Shown piece by piece: positions 18,773-28,758 of a stretch of DNA of 64,000 bases. The stretch spans positions 1 to 64,000 of the forward strand of contig JAIRPK010000022.1 in NCBI GenBank assembly GCA_031257015.1, written 5' to 3'. Every line of letters starts with the position of its first letter. Position 1 is the first letter of the stretch. Origin of the DNA: Tannerellaceae bacterium (lineage in GTDB: Bacteria > Bacteroidota > Bacteroidia > Bacteroidales > Tannerellaceae). A model generated the notes under the pieces. It saw nothing but the letters and a program-made list of their open reading frames with translations, was not told where the DNA came from and did no database searches. Made by a program: the position numbers and the translations under genes.

Positions 18773-20002
18773 ATGACAAATAACACAACAAGCCTCCAGC
18801 TAAACAAAATAGAAGACGCATTAGAAGACATCCGTCAAGGTAAATTCCTTATAGTTGTTGATGACGAAGACCGCGAAAACGAAGGCGATTTCATCATTGC
18901 GGCAGAAAAGATAACTCCCGAAAAAGTAAACTTCATGTTAACATACGGACGGGGACTGCTTTGCGCTCCAATAACTGAAGAACGGTGTCAGGAACTGGAA
19001 CTCAACATGCAGGTCGCCAACAACACTTCCCACCTCGAAACCCCATTTACCGTAACTGTCGATAAAATCGGCAGCGGATGTACAACAGGCGTTTCCATGT
19101 ATGACCGAGCACAAACCATACTCGCTCTTGCCGACCCCAACACTCAACCAACAGACCTCGCTCGCCCCGGACATATCAGCCCTCTTCGCGCACGTTCCAA
19201 AGGCGTCCTCCGTCGCTCCGGACATACCGAAGCAGCCGTTGACCTTGCTCGCCTTGCCGGCCTTTATCCTGCTGCCGCGCTCATCGAAATAATCAATCCT
19301 GACGGAACAATGGCCAGGCTACCGGAACTTTTCCAAATTGCCAAACAATTCAATATCAAAATCATTTCCATTCGCGACCTCATATCTTATCGTCTCCAAA
19401 CAGAGTCTCTCGTAGAAAAAGGCGTCGAAGTCGATATGCCCACCGGCTACGGGCATTTTCGCCTCATTCCATTCAAACAAAAAACCTCCGGCCTTGAACA
19501 CATTGCTCTCATCAAAGGCAATATTGTTCCAGACCAACCGTCTCTCGTCCGCGTTCATTCCTCCTGTGCCACCGGCGACATTTTCGGTTCCCTCCGTTGC
19601 GAATGTGGAGAACAGCTTCACCGGGCTATGCAAATGATTGAACAAGCCGGTCAGGGGGCTATCGTTTATCTTAATCAGGAAGGCCGTGGTATTGGTCTAA
19701 TGGAGAAAATTAAAGCCTACAAACTACAAGAAGATGGTCTGGACACCGTCGAAGCCAACCTCCACCTTGGTCATAAAGCCGACGAACGAGACTATGGCGT
19801 AGGCGCTCAAATCCTTCGCCACATCGGTATCCAGCAAATGAAACTTATAACCAACAATCCTGTTAAACGTATCGGCCTCGAAGCTTACGGCCTGACTGTT
19901 GTGGAAAACATACCAATAGAAATCACTCCTAACCCTCACAATCAGCGTTATATGCAAACAAAAAAAGAACGAATGGGGCATATCCTTCGTAATCTTGAAT
20001 GA
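18773..20002 (+). CDS. ribBA: 3,4-dihydroxy-2-butanone-4-phosphate synthase / GTP cyclohydrolase II
   Basis: Bifunctional enzyme starting both branches of riboflavin synthesis. The RibB half (about 1-205) shows [12 protein letters not shown] with its acidic metal site near 26-37 and [16 protein letters not shown]; the RibA half (about 206-409) shows the zinc site [15 protein letters not shown] and the GTP-binding stretch [20 protein letters not shown]. At 409 residues it is the normal fused length. The ATG lies 61 bases past array C; no clear -7 box is visible, so it may be transcribed through the array. Converges with mutS2. Confidence 0.97.
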   Translation: MTNNTTSLQLNKIEDALEDIRQGKFLIVVDDEDRENEGDFIIAAEKITPEKVNFMLTYGRGLLCAPITEERCQELELNMQVANNTSHLETPFTVTVDKIGSGCTTGVSMYDRAQTILALADPNTQPTDLARPGHISPLRARSKGVLRRSGHTEAAVDLARLAGLYPAAALIEIINPDGTMARLPELFQIAKQFNIKIISIRDLISYRLQTESLVEKGVEVDMPTGYGHFRLIPFKQKTSGLEHIALIKGNIVPDQPSLVRVHSSCATGDIFGSLRCECGEQLHRAMQMIEQAGQGAIVYLNQEGRGIGLMEKIKAYKLQEDGLDTVEANLHLGHKADERDYGVGAQILRHIGIQQMKLITNNPVKRIGLEAYGLTVVENIPIEITPNPHNQRYMQTKKERMGHILRNLE

Positions 20003-20136
20003 ATAAAATTGCAGGGACGTGAGTTTTAATTTTCCGGCAGGAAATTCGTGTATTGAGAGAACTAAGGCTTACGAACTTTGCCAAGCTTTAGGAATCCCGG
20101 TTAATTTGTCTTTTATCAGCGATTATGGAAAAATAT

Positions 20137-22611
20137 TTATCCAAGTTCAACAACGGTAATTCCCGTGCCGCCGAACTGAACGTGCTCGTCGCGGAAGCTG
20201 CTTATACCGGAAGTTATGCGGAGGTAGTCACGAACAATTTGGCGCAATACGCCGCTGCCTGTTCCGTGCAAGATTCTCACTGGGGATATGCCGACCATGA
20301 TGGCGTCGTCAATGAAATATGATACGGCCAGTTGTGCTTCGTCGGCACGCATCCCACGGATGTCGAGTTCTTGCTTGAAGTTGAGTTTCTTTTCTCTTAT
20401 GTTTTCGCTTGTTTGAGGGCTAACAAAGGTGTTTTTTTCCAGCTTTTTGATTTGGTTGTTGCTGATTTTTTCGAGTTTGTTCAGTTTTACGAAGCTTTTC
20501 ATTGATCCCAGGGTGATTTGGGCTTCGTTGCCCTGAATGGAGAGGATGGTGGCCGGAGCTGTTTGCCCTTTTATTCGGACGGTATCGCCAGGTGCAAGGG
20601 TTTCTTTATTAGGTTCCGTCTTAAGAAGTTGTTTATTGTTTTTCCGGATTTGTTTCTGCTTGATGCGCTCTATCATTCGATTGATTTTCGCATCGTTCTC
20701 TTCTGCTTTTTCTATCGAGGATTTGAAGTCGTCAAGAGCTTTTCGGGCGAGCTTGGTTTGTTCCTTGTCGGCCTGCGCTTCTTTTATTTCGCGAATGACG
20801 CTTTCTATTTTGGCATTAGTTTGGCTGAGGAGTTGGCGGGCTTCGTCTTTAGCTTGGCGGATGAGTTCCTTTCGTTGCTGGGCGAGAGAGTCCAGATCTG
20901 TTTCGTATTTGTCGGCGAGGTCTGTTATTTTTTTCTCCTGCCGTTTGATGTTTTCGCGCTTGGTTTCCCAGTATCGTTTGTCGCGGGTTATGTCCGAGAG
21001 GTATTTGTCCATGTTTACATAGTCTGCTCCAACTTTTTCGGCAGCACTGTTGATAACTTCAGAAGGAAGCCCAATCTTACGGGCTATTTCGATAGCGAAC
21101 GAGCTGCCGGGATGGCCGACGGCGAGCTTGAACAATGGTTTCATAAGGTGACGGTCATAAAGCATGGCACCATTAACCAAGCCTGGCGTCTGTCCGGCTA
21201 TATGCTTGAGGTTTTGGTAGTGTGTGGTGATGAGGCCGAAGCTGTTCTTCTCGTTGAAGCGCTGGAGGAGGGCTTCTGCTATGGCGCCGCCTATCTGTGG
21301 TTCTGTTCCACTTCCAAATTCGTCTATGAGGAAGAGTGTCTTCTGGTTGGCGTGCCGATCGAAATATTTCATGTTGATAAGATGGGAGCTGTATGTGCTG
21401 AGGTCATTTTCGATGCTTTGCTCGTCGCCGATGTCTATAAATATAGCCTCAAAGATTCCGGCTTGAGAGCGATCTCCAACGGGAATGGGCATCCCGCATT
21501 GAAGCATATATTGTAAGAGACCCACTGTTTTAAGGCAAACGGATTTTCCTCCGGCATTGGGGCCTGAGATGATTAAAATTCTTTGCTCGGAAGTCAACGT
21601 GATGTCGAGTGGTACTGTCTCCTTGTTCTGTGCCTGATGCGAGAGGAACAGAAGGGGATGAACGGCGCATTGCCAGTCTATGTATGGATAATCGATCATT
21701 GTTGGGCGTATTGCATCGAGCTGCTTGGCGAACATTGCCTTGGCGCGGATAAAGTCAATGTCGGCCAGGAAATTGTATGAAAGCATCATGTCGGCAGCCT
21801 CCGGGCGAACAATATCGGTCATGGCTGTAAGGATGCGGATGATTTCCCGCTTCTCTTCGCCTGCGAGTTCACGTATCTTGTTATTAGCTTCTACAACGGC
21901 TTCCGGTTCGATGAATACAGTCTTACCGCTGGAAGATTCGTCATGGACGATGCCGCGGATTCTGCGTTTGAAAGCCGGAGATACTGGAATCATTAATCGA
22001 CCGTCGCGGAGGGTCGGGGTAACATCCTGCTCTACTATTCCTTCGCTTTGGGCGGCACGAAGGGTTGATTGCAACATGCGTGCGATGTTGTTTGTTGTCG
22101 ATACAATTTCCCGGCGTATGTTCATAAGTGCAGGCGAGGCGTTGTCCTTAATGTTTCCCGCCTTGTCGATAATTTTATCTATTTCCATCATGATTCCGGG
22201 AAAGAGGGGGAGAGCGTTGGCAAGTTCGGCCAGTGCAGGGCAGGCTAGGACGTCTTCGCTGTCATTATTGTTGTTTTTGCCGAGAAGGAATCGGACAATC
22301 TCGCTAACAGTCGTCAGCGAGCGTTTGAGGTCGAACATTTCTTTTTCATCAAGGAATGTCCCTTCTGGCCTGATACGTTTCAGTGCCGGACGAAGGTCGA
22401 AGAAGTATGACGTGGGGAAATCCATCTCTCCGTTAATTATCTGGACAAATTCGTTTGTCTGTTCCAGCTGTTTACTGATGAAATCGAAGCTAGTAGAGAA
22501 AGTCATCTCGCTGACACGCTCCTCGCCCATGGTGCTCAGACATTTTTTACACAGCAAGGCACGGACTTTGTCGAAGCCTGCTTTTTGTTCAAAATTTTCA
22601 GGATAGTTCAC
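20137..22611 (-). CDS. mutS2: MutS2 endonuclease/ATPase
   Basis: 824-residue MutS2, linked to suppression of recombination and, in some bacteria, rescue of collided ribosomes. The MutS core and clamp span about 1-310, the ATPase has Walker A GPNAGGKSVCLKT near 345 and Walker B FLIDEFGSGTEP near 425, then a long charged coiled coil (about 520-640), a KOW-like patch, and a C-terminal Smr nuclease domain (about 750-824) with LDIRGMRADEA and HGTGSGVL. It lacks the MutS mismatch domain, as expected. Several long antisense frames inside it are shadows. Probably follows the PDZ gene, 81 bases upstream. Confidence 0.95.
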   Translation of the reverse strand: MNYPENFEQKAGFDKVRALLCKKCLSTMGEERVSEMTFSTSFDFISKQLEQTNEFVQIINGEMDFPTSYFFDLRPALKRIRPEGTFLDEKEMFDLKRSLTTVSEIVRFLLGKNNNNDSEDVLACPALAELANALPLFPGIMMEIDKIIDKAGNIKDNASPALMNIRREIVSTTNNIARMLQSTLRAAQSEGIVEQDVTPTLRDGRLMIPVSPAFKRRIRGIVHDESSSGKTVFIEPEAVVEANNKIRELAGEEKREIIRILTAMTDIVRPEAADMMLSYNFLADIDFIRAKAMFAKQLDAIRPTMIDYPYIDWQCAVHPLLFLSHQAQNKETVPLDITLTSEQRILIISGPNAGGKSVCLKTVGLLQYMLQCGMPIPVGDRSQAGIFEAIFIDIGDEQSIENDLSTYSSHLINMKYFDRHANQKTLFLIDEFGSGTEPQIGGAIAEALLQRFNEKNSFGLITTHYQNLKHIAGQTPGLVNGAMLYDRHLMKPLFKLAVGHPGSSFAIEIARKIGLPSEVINSAAEKVGADYVNMDKYLSDITRDKRYWETKRENIKRQEKKITDLADKYETDLDSLAQQRKELIRQAKDEARQLLSQTNAKIESVIREIKEAQADKEQTKLARKALDDFKSSIEKAEENDAKINRMIERIKQKQIRKNNKQLLKTEPNKETLAPGDTVRIKGQTAPATILSIQGNEAQITLGSMKSFVKLNKLEKISNNQIKKLEKNTFVSPQTSENIREKKLNFKQELDIRGMRADEAQLAVSYFIDDAIMVGISPVRILHGTGSGVLRQIVRDYLRITSGISSFRDEHVQFGGTGITVVELG

Positions 22612-22692
22612 AGTTTTTTTGAAAGTTCTGTTTTCTGTGTTTCTTTTGAAGACAGCGTTGGCAGGAGAATTATTCTGGACATAATGTGGTTT

Positions 22693-24114
22693 TTATTTGA
22701 TCTCTATTGTCATTTCCGAATGGATGGACGGGCGAATGATTACTTCACGCCGATCTTTCCCGCGACGAATGACAAAGATGCAAACATTGGTGCCGGAAGG
22801 ACTGATATATGGTGCATATTTATATATGTAGGCGAAAGCTGTCTTGTTATGTGGATTCTGAATTGCATCCATTACGTCGATATATTTCAGTTTATTCCAA
22901 AACATACATTGTTTGAATCCGTTAGCGTCGGTGAATACAGTACTTTCATCCCTCAATGACATGGTGTTCATGATGAACTGCTTATAGGCAGCAGTGAATT
23001 CTTCTGCCGTGTATTCCATGCTTTGATTGTCTATTTTCTCGACGATGTCGCGCATACGTATTCCGGCTGCATGTGCAGGGGAGTTCAGCTCGACGTTCAG
23101 GATGTGACTCAAATTGGCAGCGTCATAGTTAAGACCAGTATAATTGTATGATTTTTGAGAGTACAGGAAGGTTACGTTCTTGGAATATTTAACGTAGGGA
23201 TATTGCATGAACATAAGCGGAATATGACTTTGAGCATAGCTTTCCAGCTTGAATGGCGCTTCCATCAGCTCGTTAGCCTCCGTTTCCCAGATTGTCCTGC
23301 CCGGCTTAATCTTGCGGTCAATCAGACGGACGCCTAACTGGAGAGTGTATTCCGCATCAGATTCGGGGGTAGTTATGTCGAGGAACGGGAAGCGTTCGAT
23401 TTTATTCAAAGCGAAATCATAACGGTATGTTGCTCTTGCTTCAGTCCGCTGCTGCACGGATGTCTTGCGATAGTTTGGATTACGCTGGTAGGAGTAGTAC
23501 GTCTGGATGCTAATGTCAGGAGAGGAGGCTTGAATGAGGCCTTTTTTCTTTAATTCCTTTTCGATGGCTGAATTTATTGCCAGTTCGATTCTCCTGTTAT
23601 TATCGTCGATTTTTTCAAAGCCGAATGTCCTAAATGTGCGGAAATCGACTGTATCTGCTCTCACGGCTGTCTTGAACGGGCAGACAAACAGGCGTTCGCT
23701 GGTGTTCTCAGGGCTGTACATAGAGAAGGCGACGGCAAGCTGCTCCTCAGTTATGGCGTCGGCACGTTTACAGTCCTTAGTCACAACTATGGTCTTGTCC
23801 AAATCGCGGAGATTGGTTATTCGCAGTGCAACTTCGTTCTTATCCGCAGGATTCATCATGGCCGTGATTTCCGGAGGAGTAAGTTCCGTCACCGGGACAT
23901 TTTCTATCGCCTCGATAATATCATAGACTTGAAGTCCGGCCTGTTCTGCCGAGGAGTAAGGATAAATTTTGGTTATTACAGGCTTGCCTTTTCCCCAGTT
24001 GGGAGACAGGCTAATATCGTAAGCAAATCCCAGCCGGCATACCATCGGATTCTGGCTCCACGTCCGATTCGTTGTCGAGGCCAGCAGAAGAATTAAAAAA
24101 AGAAATTGTTTCAT
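22693..24114 (-). CDS. secreted PDZ / DUF4136-like protein
   Basis: The mature start is at 24114 (MKQFLFLILLLAS..., a Sec signal of about 20 residues ending before QNPMV), giving 473 residues. An N-terminal PDZ-like domain (about 28-100: KGKPVITKIYPYSSAEQAGL, YDIIEAIENVPV) is followed by a DUF4136-like region (about 130-290, with FRTFGFEKIDDNNRR and IQTYYSYQRNP), and a second PDZ-like segment near 360-400 (NSPAHAAGIRMRDIVEKID). Likely a periplasmic or outer-membrane-associated protein; no catalytic residues seen. An open frame upstream to 24369 precedes the signal peptide and is rejected. Confidence 0.75.
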   Translation of the reverse strand: MKQFLFLILLLASTTNRTWSQNPMVCRLGFAYDISLSPNWGKGKPVITKIYPYSSAEQAGLQVYDIIEAIENVPVTELTPPEITAMMNPADKNEVALRITNLRDLDKTIVVTKDCKRADAITEEQLAVAFSMYSPENTSERLFVCPFKTAVRADTVDFRTFRTFGFEKIDDNNRRIELAINSAIEKELKKKGLIQASSPDISIQTYYSYQRNPNYRKTSVQQRTEARATYRYDFALNKIERFPFLDITTPESDAEYTLQLGVRLIDRKIKPGRTIWETEANELMEAPFKLESYAQSHIPLMFMQYPYVKYSKNVTFLYSQKSYNYTGLNYDAANLSHILNVELNSPAHAAGIRMRDIVEKIDNQSMEYTAEEFTAAYKQFIMNTMSLRDESTVFTDANGFKQCMFWNKLKYIDVMDAIQNPHNKTAFAYIYKYAPYISPSGTNVCIFVIRRGKDRREVIIRPSIHSEMTIEIK

Positions 24115-24391
24115 TGTTCGAGAGTCAATATTGATTATAGATTGGACGAAAGTACGAATATTTCTCCAATCTTGCGGCTGACAGGAATGCTTACACTTTA
24201 ACGGACATCTCCCGCAGACATAAACATGAGGATAGAAGAGCACAAAGAATCCAAATTGAAGAATCGGCTGATATATCTTTAGCCGGAAGAGCATCCCGTG
24301 CGTCTCGTGGAAAAAGAACAGCCTCACACGTGTTATACATACTCCCGTTTCAGCCGTAAAGTTTATCACTCAGGATTGATTGAAATAGTTT
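24115..24391. other. intergenic region between divergent envelope genes
   Basis: Holds the promoters of the PDZ gene (minus strand) and the 24428 gene (plus strand). On the minus strand TACTTTCG near 24150-24157 is a weak -7 candidate. No repeat array or RNA gene seen. Confidence 0.35.
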
Positions 24392-24399
24392 TATCTTTG
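24392..24399 (+). promoter_or_regulatory. -7 promoter box for the 24428-27154 gene pair
   Basis: TATCTTTG, 28 bases before the ATG at 24428. Confidence 0.55.
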
Positions 24400-24427
24400 T
24401 TTCCATAATAATTAATTTGGTATCGAA

Positions 24428-25165
24428 ATGGGAAAACTTCCTTCTCTTATTCTTTGCGGCCTGTGTTCTATTACTGCCGTCTTTTCTCAAGAAACTCAAA
24501 TTTTTAAGCACTGGCAACTGGCCTTCCATGCCGGAGCTGAATATTTCCTCGCCTCCTCAAAAGAAGGAGAAAAGCTCATGATCGACCAATTAAACATTTC
24601 TCCCGGACAGGCTAAAAACTATTACCAAAAGCTAAAGCCTGGTAAAGTCCTTGCCGCTGACCTGCATTATCTCTTTAAGGAAACATGGGGAGTCGGACTA
24701 AAGTGTATACATTCATGGCGCACGAATGATGACGACTTTCTTCTCGGTAACAGTGAAGATAAACTCTCATTCCTCGTACTCGGCATAGACGAAAGAATGT
24801 ATGTCACCTACGCCGGACCATCATTCAAGATGCAGCAATGGCTGGGCAGCAATCGCCGATGGATGTGTGCCGCAATTGTATCTCTCGGCTATGTATATTA
24901 TCGTGACGAAGTCAGGTATGCACCCAATCTCCTGGGCTTTGATAATTCTCTTATTACCGGAGAGACCGTCGGAGAGAATATAGAAGTCGCCATTGAATAT
25001 TATACCTCTCCCGGAGTTTCAATATTTGCAAATGCCGGGGCTTTTTTTGCTAATCTGCGCACTCTGCACTTTAACAGCGCTACAACTTCTCGCAGGTTAG
25101 AACCGGAGCAACCTGAAAACATCTCACATCTTGCACTATCACTCGGATTTAAGTTTCATTTCTAA
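24428..25165 (+). CDS. outer-membrane beta-barrel-like protein, unknown function
   Basis: 245 residues with a Sec signal (about 1-21, ending VFSQ). The mature part alternates short amphipathic strands rich in Tyr, Gly and charged residues (WQLAFHAGAEYFLASS, GVGLKCIHSW, MYVTYAGPSFKMQQWLG, CAAIVSLGYVYYRDEVRY) and ends LALSLGFKFHF, a typical barrel end with terminal Phe. It resembles small OmpA-like or porin-fold barrels of Bacteroidales. The lipoprotein gene begins 12 bases later and is likely co-transcribed. Confidence 0.6.
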   Translation: MGKLPSLILCGLCSITAVFSQETQIFKHWQLAFHAGAEYFLASSKEGEKLMIDQLNISPGQAKNYYQKLKPGKVLAADLHYLFKETWGVGLKCIHSWRTNDDDFLLGNSEDKLSFLVLGIDERMYVTYAGPSFKMQQWLGSNRRWMCAAIVSLGYVYYRDEVRYAPNLLGFDNSLITGETVGENIEVAIEYYTSPGVSIFANAGAFFANLRTLHFNSATTSRRLEPEQPENISHLALSLGFKFHF

Positions 25166-25177
25166 CCGACATTTTCA

Positions 25178-27154
25178 ATGAACAGATTAGTCTTAAACAC
25201 CGCCATCGCCACCGTCTGTCTTATCCTCCTTTATCTTACTTCATGCAACAACGATTTTATTGAGCAATCAAACAAAGCTACACTGGCCGCCGAATCAATA
25301 TCTTATCTCTTCCCCGGACAGAAAGTACAAACCTTTACCATCAACATACCAAACACCGAAAACAACAGATTCACCATCCGCAATAAACCGGACTGGTTAA
25401 ATATGTCCGCCACCTCCGGGCAATTAGTCGACGGAAAAGCCGCCATTGAATGTTTGGTCGAAAAACAGGAACACTTCTCCGACGTCGGAATATACTACGA
25501 AGCCGTCATTATTGACATCGACAATATCGGGGCATACAGCATCCCCGTAGCTTATGTCAACGAAGGAGCACCGATAATCTCCATAACGCCGGAAGTAGAG
25601 ATTAAACAGGGAAACAGGAAGGAAATCATCCTCCGAAACGTCGGCAAGGGAATACTCATCTGGACAGTCACAGAATGTCCGGAATGGCTGGCAGTAGACG
25701 AAATTTACCAATCGGGAGTCCTCTCGACCGACGGCGCCCTGACTATCCCAGTTCAAACTGCATATAACCAGGGATTGCCACATGAAGATACAACGGAGCA
25801 CATCCGTATCACCAGCAACGACCCTAATGCAAAAGAAACAGCCGTCATAGTGCATTTCAAAGCATCGCCGCCACATATCTCCTGCAATGAAACGGAAATG
25901 AACTTCGACAGGAAAGACATAAGCAAAAAACTATATTTCATCAATACCGGCAACGGCAACCTCACATGGGAAATCAAGGACATTCCAGAATGGTTGAGCT
26001 TCAACGAAACAGAAGGCACACTCTTCCCATACACAGCCGTCAACCTCACCGCTACATGCAATCGCAACATCATGCCGCCGGGGGAAAACTCCGCCGTCAT
26101 CCATATACTCACAAACGACCCGGAACAACCAGTCTATTCAATCACCGTAACGGCGCGAAACGGTACCCCCGCGACTAATGTCAAACCTGTCACAGGCAGA
26201 ATAGCCGACGCACACTTCGACAAAGCTAACGACATGCTTTACATCGCTACCTCTCAACCGAACCGCTTCTTCGCCTACGATGTAAAAACACGCGCAATAG
26301 TTCATGAAACAGAACTGCCAAAACCACCAACATGCTTCAGCATGGACGGCACAAAGGCCATCGTCGGCCATGATGGCTGCATAAGCTACATCGACCTCGA
26401 ACGCTTTGCCGTCATTAAAATATTCGGCATCGAAGCAAATGTCTATGACATTGAGTGGGGCAACAACAACTGGGTATGCTACACCTCCGCCGGCACAAAC
26501 ACCTCCGCTAAACTTGCATGGATAAACACCGACAGCGGAAAGGAAACAACGAGCGACGGCGACTATATCTCGCAAAATACATTGCTCGGAAGGATTCCAG
26601 GACAAAACTGTATCATCGCATCCAGAACCCTCCTGTCGCCCAGCGGACTGTTCGTCTTCGATGCTGAAAGCCGCAGGCAGCTGCGCTACTTCCACGAGGA
26701 GATTGACTGCTTCTGGTTCTCACCAGACGGGCAATACATGTATAATTCCCATCGCAACGTCTTCAGCACCGCATCATTCCTGTCAAACAGAGACCCAAGC
26801 TCGCTTTCTGCCATCAATACATTTAAATATGACGACTTATATAATGTTGTCGGCTTTGTTGACCATAATGTCGACACCCATTCCATTTGGGCGTTAGTAA
26901 GACTTTACACTTATAACAATTTATACGCCCCCAACACCGTCCTGCAATTTGAGGACAACGACTTCTCACTCGTTAAAACTTATATGTACGATGACTATTA
27001 CCAGGCCACACTTAACGGCATAACAGACGAATACGAGGCTAAAGCCTACTACGTTTTCTCCAACAAAGCCGGAACAGAACTTGTCGTCCTTAAAAGCGCC
27101 GAGGCAGACAATGACCAGGCTTGGGCGATGGAGTTCATCCTCGTAAGCGAATAA
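25178..27154 (+). CDS. surface lipoprotein with BACON-like repeats and a propeller-like C-terminus
   Basis: 658 residues with a lipoprotein signal; the lipobox LYLTSC places Cys at about residue 23. Three Ig-like repeats of roughly 90 residues follow, each with a P-(D/E)-W-L signature (PDWLNMSATSG, PEWLAVDEIYQSG, PEWLSFNETEGTL), resembling BACON domains common in Bacteroidales surface proteins. From about 335 the sequence changes to repeated strands such as DMLYIATSQPNRFFAYDVKTRAI, like a WD/quinoprotein propeller. Probably an outer-membrane lipoprotein binding carbohydrate or protein; no enzyme motif seen. Array D starts 16 bases after its stop. Confidence 0.65.
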   Translation: MNRLVLNTAIATVCLILLYLTSCNNDFIEQSNKATLAAESISYLFPGQKVQTFTINIPNTENNRFTIRNKPDWLNMSATSGQLVDGKAAIECLVEKQEHFSDVGIYYEAVIIDIDNIGAYSIPVAYVNEGAPIISITPEVEIKQGNRKEIILRNVGKGILIWTVTECPEWLAVDEIYQSGVLSTDGALTIPVQTAYNQGLPHEDTTEHIRITSNDPNAKETAVIVHFKASPPHISCNETEMNFDRKDISKKLYFINTGNGNLTWEIKDIPEWLSFNETEGTLFPYTAVNLTATCNRNIMPPGENSAVIHILTNDPEQPVYSITVTARNGTPATNVKPVTGRIADAHFDKANDMLYIATSQPNRFFAYDVKTRAIVHETELPKPPTCFSMDGTKAIVGHDGCISYIDLERFAVIKIFGIEANVYDIEWGNNNWVCYTSAGTNTSAKLAWINTDSGKETTSDGDYISQNTLLGRIPGQNCIIASRTLLSPSGLFVFDAESRRQLRYFHEEIDCFWFSPDGQYMYNSHRNVFSTASFLSNRDPSSLSAINTFKYDDLYNVVGFVDHNVDTHSIWALVRLYTYNNLYAPNTVLQFEDNDFSLVKTYMYDDYYQATLNGITDEYEAKAYYVFSNKAGTELVVLKSAEADNDQAWAMEFILVSE

Positions 27155-27166
27155 ATATTGTTATTG

Positions 27167-27728
27167 ACAGCTCCGAGCATCAAATGAGATGCTCCGAGCG
27201 TCTCGTTTGACACTCCGAGTGTCTTGTTTGACACTCCGAGTGTCTCGTTTGACACTCCGAGCGTCTCGTTTGACACTCCGAGTGTTTCGTTTGATGCTCG
27301 GAGCGTCTCGCGTGACACTCGGAGCGTCTCGTTTGATGCTCGGAGCGTCTCGCGTGACACTTGGAGCGTCTCGTTTGACACTTGGAGCGTCTCGTTTGAC
27401 ACTCGGAGTGTCTCGTTTGACACTCGGAGCGTCTCGCTTGATGCTCGGCGCGTCTCGTTTGATGCTTGGCGCGTCTCGTTTGATGCTTGGAGAATCACCG
27501 TTGATACTCGGAGAATCACGCTTGATACTCTGAGAGTCTCGCGTGATTCTCGGAGAGTCACCGTTGATTCTCTGAGAGTGTCTGGTTGATACTCGGAGAA
27601 TCACCGTTGATTCTCGGAGAGTCTCGCGTGATACTCTGAGAATCACCGTTGATTCTCGGAGAGTCTCGCGTGACACTCGGAGAATCACCGTTGACTCTCT
27701 GAGAGTGTCGCGTGATACTCGGAGAATC
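27167..27728. repeat. Array D: 21-bp tandem repeat, reverse-oriented relative of array C
   Basis: Twenty-seven cores of CTCNGAG type run from 27171 to 27718; 25 of 26 intervals are exactly 21 bases, one is 22. Cores drift along the array: CTCCGAG in the first six, CTCGGAG or CTTGGAG in the middle, CTCGGCG/CTTGGCG at 27444-27465, then CTCGGAG and CTCTGAG. Palindromes include GACACTCCGAGTGTC at 27209-27223. Spacers TCGTTT and TCGCGT are the reverse complements of array C spacers AAACGA and ACGCGA. It fills the gap between two converging genes. No coding function is supported. Confidence 0.95.
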
Positions 27729-27846
27729 ACGCTTCAATCCTTAAGAATGTTTTGAGACCTTCGGAAAATGTTGCAATATCTTCGGAACTAAAAGCAAAAA
27801 ACTCGCAAGACGCTTGTCCGCGAGTTTTGCATACGGCAATGGATAT

Positions 27847-28758
27847 CTATTTGCTGATGCGGTTCTTCCGCCAAAGCTGGTAAGAGTTGATAATGTTCTG
27901 CCAGAGGATATATGTGGCAGGGGCGACGGAGGAGATTGGATTGAGATAAGCTTGAGCCATCCACATGGCAAGGATAGTGTTCTTTTGGCCAAGCCCCTGC
28001 CCGCTGGATACGGGGTCGCCATAATGCTTGCCTATCCGACGGCCGACGAGGAACTGGGCAACACATATTATTAAGGATGCTGCTGCAAGGCTTAGCTCCA
28101 CTGCATAATCGGGATTTTCCTGTTCGGCAAAGAACTTTACCATCTTGCTGGTAACAATGGCAAGAGCAACAGCCCATAAGTAAAAAGTAAGATTGCGTAT
28201 GCCGAGTATAACTGCATTGACTTTAGGAAGCATGTATCGAATGAGCCATGCAAACAAAAGTGGCAACAGCAGAATCGGAGCTACTTCGCGGCATATCCGA
28301 AAGAACGCTTCCCAAAACGGGATGCTCTCGTTATGACCAATAATGGGAAGCAGCAAAGGGGCGGCTATTGCGACTGCTATGTTGCAGAGAAGAACATAAC
28401 TGGCAAGAAAGGCTACATTGCCTCCAAGCAGGCCTGTTATAACCGCCGCTGCTGTCGCCGTAGGGATAATAACACAAATGAATGCCCCTTGAGCAACAAC
28501 CGGGTGGTAAAGGTTAACTGCCGCATATACGGCGAGGCTCCCGAACAGCTGTATGCCCAGCAACAGGAAGTGAGCGGGATGAATACACATCTCGCGGGGA
28601 GACATCTTTGAGAAAGTGACAAACAGCATCAGGAAGATGAGGTGTGGCGTAAGAAAGGAGCAGTAGCTCAATGGGTGATAAGCTACTGCTCCGGTTATCA
28701 TGGCAATGGGCAAAGCCCAGTCCTTAATGAATTTCAACGTTTTCAACCTTGTCAACAA
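27847..28758 (-). CDS. bile acid:sodium symporter (SBF/BASS-like) family transporter
   Basis: 303 residues, almost entirely hydrophobic, with nine or ten membrane segments (for example LIFLMLFVTFSKMSP, AVYAAVNLYHPVVAQGAFICVIIPTATAAAVITGLLGGN). The stretch IPTATAAAVITGLLGGN fits the conserved crossover region of the SBF/BASS fold, and AMWMAQAYLNPISSVAPATYILW near the end resembles the second. Substrate unknown; homologues in Bacteroidales are common next to sugar-amine genes. Its start overlaps the end of the NagB-like/PIG-L gene by seven bases, so the two are translationally coupled. Confidence 0.75.
   Translation of the reverse strand: MLTRLKTLKFIKDWALPIAMITGAVAYHPLSYCSFLTPHLIFLMLFVTFSKMSPREMCIHPAHFLLLGIQLFGSLAVYAAVNLYHPVVAQGAFICVIIPTATAAAVITGLLGGNVAFLASYVLLCNIAVAIAAPLLLPIIGHNESIPFWEAFFRICREVAPILLLPLLFAWLIRYMLPKVNAVILGIRNLTFYLWAVALAIVTSKMVKFFAEQENPDYAVELSLAAASLIICVAQFLVGRRIGKHYGDPVSSGQGLGQKNTILAMWMAQAYLNPISSVAPATYILWQNIINSYQLWRKNRISK

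Noticed and set aside
20518-22606. Long antisense ORFs (332 and 293 codons) opposite mutS2
   Set aside because: mutS2 is complete with all motifs on the minus strand; the plus-strand frames show no family resemblance.
27161-27730. Long repeat-protein ORFs through arrays (9249-9518, 18326-18766, 27161-27730, 27189-27533, 46824-47186, 57346-57564)
   Set aside because: A 21-bp period gives endless heptapeptide frames in several frames and both strands; there is no consistent start, signal or preferred frame, and array B (23 bp) and E (41-42 bp) break the coding pattern.
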